Assembly: GCF_002863865.1 (NCBI RefSeq)
Contig: NZ_CP022684.1
Coordinates: forward strand, 1,765,501-1,829,500
Length of the DNA: 64,000 nt
Direction of reading: 5' to 3'
From: Ketobacter alkanivorans
GTDB lineage: Bacteria > Pseudomonadota > Gammaproteobacteria > Pseudomonadales > Ketobacteraceae
Shown: positions 62,471-64,000 of the stretch, in pieces
How the letters are laid out: every line of letters starts with the position of its first letter
Position numbering within the stretch: position 1 is the stretch's first letter
Made by a program: the position numbers and the translations under genes
The notes under the pieces: generated by a model
Told to the model about the DNA's origin: nothing
Databases searched by the model: none
The model's input: the letters and a program-made list of their open reading frames with translations, nothing else

Positions 62471-63754
62471 ATGACCCAGTACGTTACCTCAGCACTGAAC
62501 GCAGTTGCAGGCATCCAGTCCAATCATAATGTGTGGGTTCACTCCATGGCGGCAACTCCATGGGTTTTACTGGATGCTCTGGCGGAACACGCCCTGCAAC
62601 ACAGCAATATTGCCTTGTATCAACTGCATCTGGAACACGCCGAAGGGTTGGCAAGAGCGGTTGATGGCGGACACATCGCCCCCAAAGCCTATTTTGCGAG
62701 CCAGTACAATCGGCAGTTGATACAAGAAGGTAAAGCAGATTACATCCCCATATCCCTGTCGGAAATTCCGCGCCTGTTTCGCAGAGGCGAGCAACGCATT
62801 GATGTAGTGCTGATTCAGGTAGCACCACCCGACAAACATGGTATCTGCTCTCTCGGGGTATCGGTTGAAGCCACTCGCGCGGCATGCGAAGTCGCCGACC
62901 TTGTCATCGCGCATATCAATCCACAAATGCCGCGCACCCATGGCGATGCCTTTATTCACTTGAATCAGATCGATGTCGCTTACGAGCAGGATCTACCATT
63001 GCCCGAACACAGCCCCTCAATTCTGAGTGAAGTTAACCGTCAGATCGGCGAACAGGTGGCAAGCCTTATCGAAAATGGCGACTGTTTACAAATGGGTATC
63101 GGTGATATCCCGGACGCAACCCTGGCCTGCCTGGATCAACATCAACACTTGGGCATTCATACTGAGATGTTTTCCGATGGGGTGATCCCCCTGTGTGAAG
63201 CAGGCGTGATTGATAACAGCCGAAAACGTAAACATCGAGGCAAACTGGTAACAGGGTTTGTACTGGGCAGCCGCAAGCTCTACGAATTTGTTGATGATAA
63301 TTCAGAGGTGGCGTTTCTGGATATTGAGTACATCAACAGCATCGAGACAATTTGCCGAAACCCCAATATGGTGAGCATCAATAGCGCGTTGCAGGTGGAT
63401 CTGTCGGGCCAGGTGTGCTCAGACTCACTGGGCACCCATATTTACTCAGGGGTTGGCGGCCAGCTGGATTTTGTACTGGGCTCCAGCCTTTCAGAACATG
63501 GCCGATCAATTCTGGCGTTTCCATCAACCGCCGCAAGCGGCAAGTATTCACGCATCGTTCCCGTACTGGCACTGGGGTCAGGAGTCGTCACCCCCCGAGG
63601 CAGCGTGCATCATGTAGTGACTGAATTCGGTGTAGCAAATCTGCGAGGGAAATCCCTGCGCGAACGAGCCCGAGCACTCATCGGTATTGCTCACCCTGAT
63701 TTTCGTGAAACCTTGAGTCGTCAGGCATATGAACACTGGCACCTGAACATTTGA
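62471..63754 (+). CDS. acetyl-CoA hydrolase / CoA-transferase family protein
   Basis: A 427-residue class I-like CoA-transferase of the acetyl-CoA hydrolase / 4-hydroxybutyrate CoA-transferase family. LQMGIGDIPDATLA, HTEMFSDGVIPLCEAGVID (with the probable catalytic glutamate), and GVGGQLDFVLG are clear. The C-terminal domain has VHHVVTEFGVANLRGKSLRERA, a typical ending. It would move CoA between short acids or hydrolyse an acyl-CoA; a link to propionyl-CoA from steroid rings is only suggestive. Confidence 0.9.
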   Translation: MTQYVTSALNAVAGIQSNHNVWVHSMAATPWVLLDALAEHALQHSNIALYQLHLEHAEGLARAVDGGHIAPKAYFASQYNRQLIQEGKADYIPISLSEIPRLFRRGEQRIDVVLIQVAPPDKHGICSLGVSVEATRAACEVADLVIAHINPQMPRTHGDAFIHLNQIDVAYEQDLPLPEHSPSILSEVNRQIGEQVASLIENGDCLQMGIGDIPDATLACLDQHQHLGIHTEMFSDGVIPLCEAGVIDNSRKRKHRGKLVTGFVLGSRKLYEFVDDNSEVAFLDIEYINSIETICRNPNMVSINSALQVDLSGQVCSDSLGTHIYSGVGGQLDFVLGSSLSEHGRSILAFPSTAASGKYSRIVPVLALGSGVVTPRGSVHHVVTEFGVANLRGKSLRERARALIGIAHPDFRETLSRQAYEHWHLNI

Positions 63755-63873
63755 AATTGCACCATCATCACCCATAGCGAACGAAAGCGGTGCGTTATTA
63801 TCGGTTGTATCAAGGCCGCAGATTAATTAGGCTCATACCATCAACGCTTTTGATTCCAAAGGAGCCACGCCCC

Positions 63874-64000
63874 ATGCTAGCCAAACTGTTCAAGCAAGTG
63901 ATCATTCCAACCATACTTTTAGCCTCCTCTGCCGCTTTTGCCCATAACGGCGAACACGCCATCAGCGGTTTTGTCAGCGGAGTTTTACATCCATTCGCAG
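63874..64000 (+). CDS. HupE/UreJ-like membrane protein (5' end only)
   Basis: Partial gene cut by the window edge. The first 42 codons give a signal-like segment (PTILLASSAAFAHNGEHA) followed by FVSGVLHPFA, which matches the start of HupE/UreJ nickel-transport-related proteins. AAAGGAGCC precedes the ATG. The nickel role is by family only. Confidence 0.75.
   Translation, partial: MLAKLFKQVIIPTILLASSAAFAHNGEHAISGFVSGVLHPFA

Overview
The window looks like chromosomal DNA of a steroid-degrading gammaproteobacterium, probably marine. The basis is the gene content: a proteobacterial 9,10-seco steroid catabolic cluster, a PstS-like protein with a porin, an AraC regulator, and a chromosomal array of integron-type cassettes. 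The species cannot be read from the sequence. Base composition is mixed: the steroid genes are GC-richer, while the 12.3-31.9 kb region is visibly AT-richer and mosaic.

Layout. (1) 1-10 kb: the N-terminal 1507 residues of a large type I polyketide synthase (minus strand, running off the left edge), a divergent short-chain dehydrogenase, a phosphate-binding-like periplasmic protein with an outer-membrane porin, an AraC-type regulator, and an alpha/beta hydrolase whose gene overlaps the regulator tail to tail. (2) 10-12.3 kb: a DUF3592 membrane protein, a small protein with a papain-like Cys/His/Asn pattern, a pair of 33-bp imperfect repeats, and an uncharacterised helical protein. (3) 12.3-31.9 kb: a cassette array, all genes on the plus strand, separated by complete or broken attC-like sites (TAACAA...GCGTTATGC). 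No integrase gene is visible, so within the window this is an attC cluster lacking an integrase (CALIN). Cargo includes a DUF6161 protein, a DUF1883-TIR protein, an unrecognised three-gene operon that starts with a nuclease-like protein, YnfA, DUF4166 plus a COQ7-like protein, a desaturase, a GST, secreted and membrane proteins of unknown function, and a Gfa-type protein. One apparently intact IS3-family element and four decayed relatives, all in the same orientation, punctuate it. (4) 31.9-36 kb: small detoxification-type and membrane genes (MAPEG, hydrolase, VOC, two small membrane proteins, GST) without clear attC sites.

(5) 36-60 kb: the steroid cluster, two operons diverging from a 246-bp region at 50.8-51.1 kb. 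The leftward operon of 15 genes (ipdA, ipdB, DUF35, Ltp-type thiolase, ipdC, echA20, two acyl-CoA dehydrogenase pairs, fadA6, SDR, fadE30-like, ipdF, MaoC, thiolase) should degrade the C/D-ring remnant HIP. The rightward operon has fadD3 (HIP-CoA ligase) followed by the A/B-ring genes hsaC, hsaB, hsaA, an SDR, hsaD, hsaE, hsaG and hsaF, which take 3-HSA through meta-cleavage to pyruvate and propionyl-CoA. A LuxR-type regulator of TeiR-like architecture follows. Upper-pathway genes (3-ketosteroid dehydrogenase, 9-alpha-hydroxylase) are not in the window. (6) 61-64 kb: NnrU-like and DUF2834 membrane proteins, an acetyl-CoA hydrolase/CoA-transferase family protein, and the start of a HupE/UreJ-type gene.

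The most interesting unexplained locus is the tightly coupled three-gene operon at 15.4-18.2 kb inside the cassette array. It is a candidate defence or conflict system because of its nuclease-like first gene and its neighbours (TIR, DUF6161), but this is inference from context and short motifs only.
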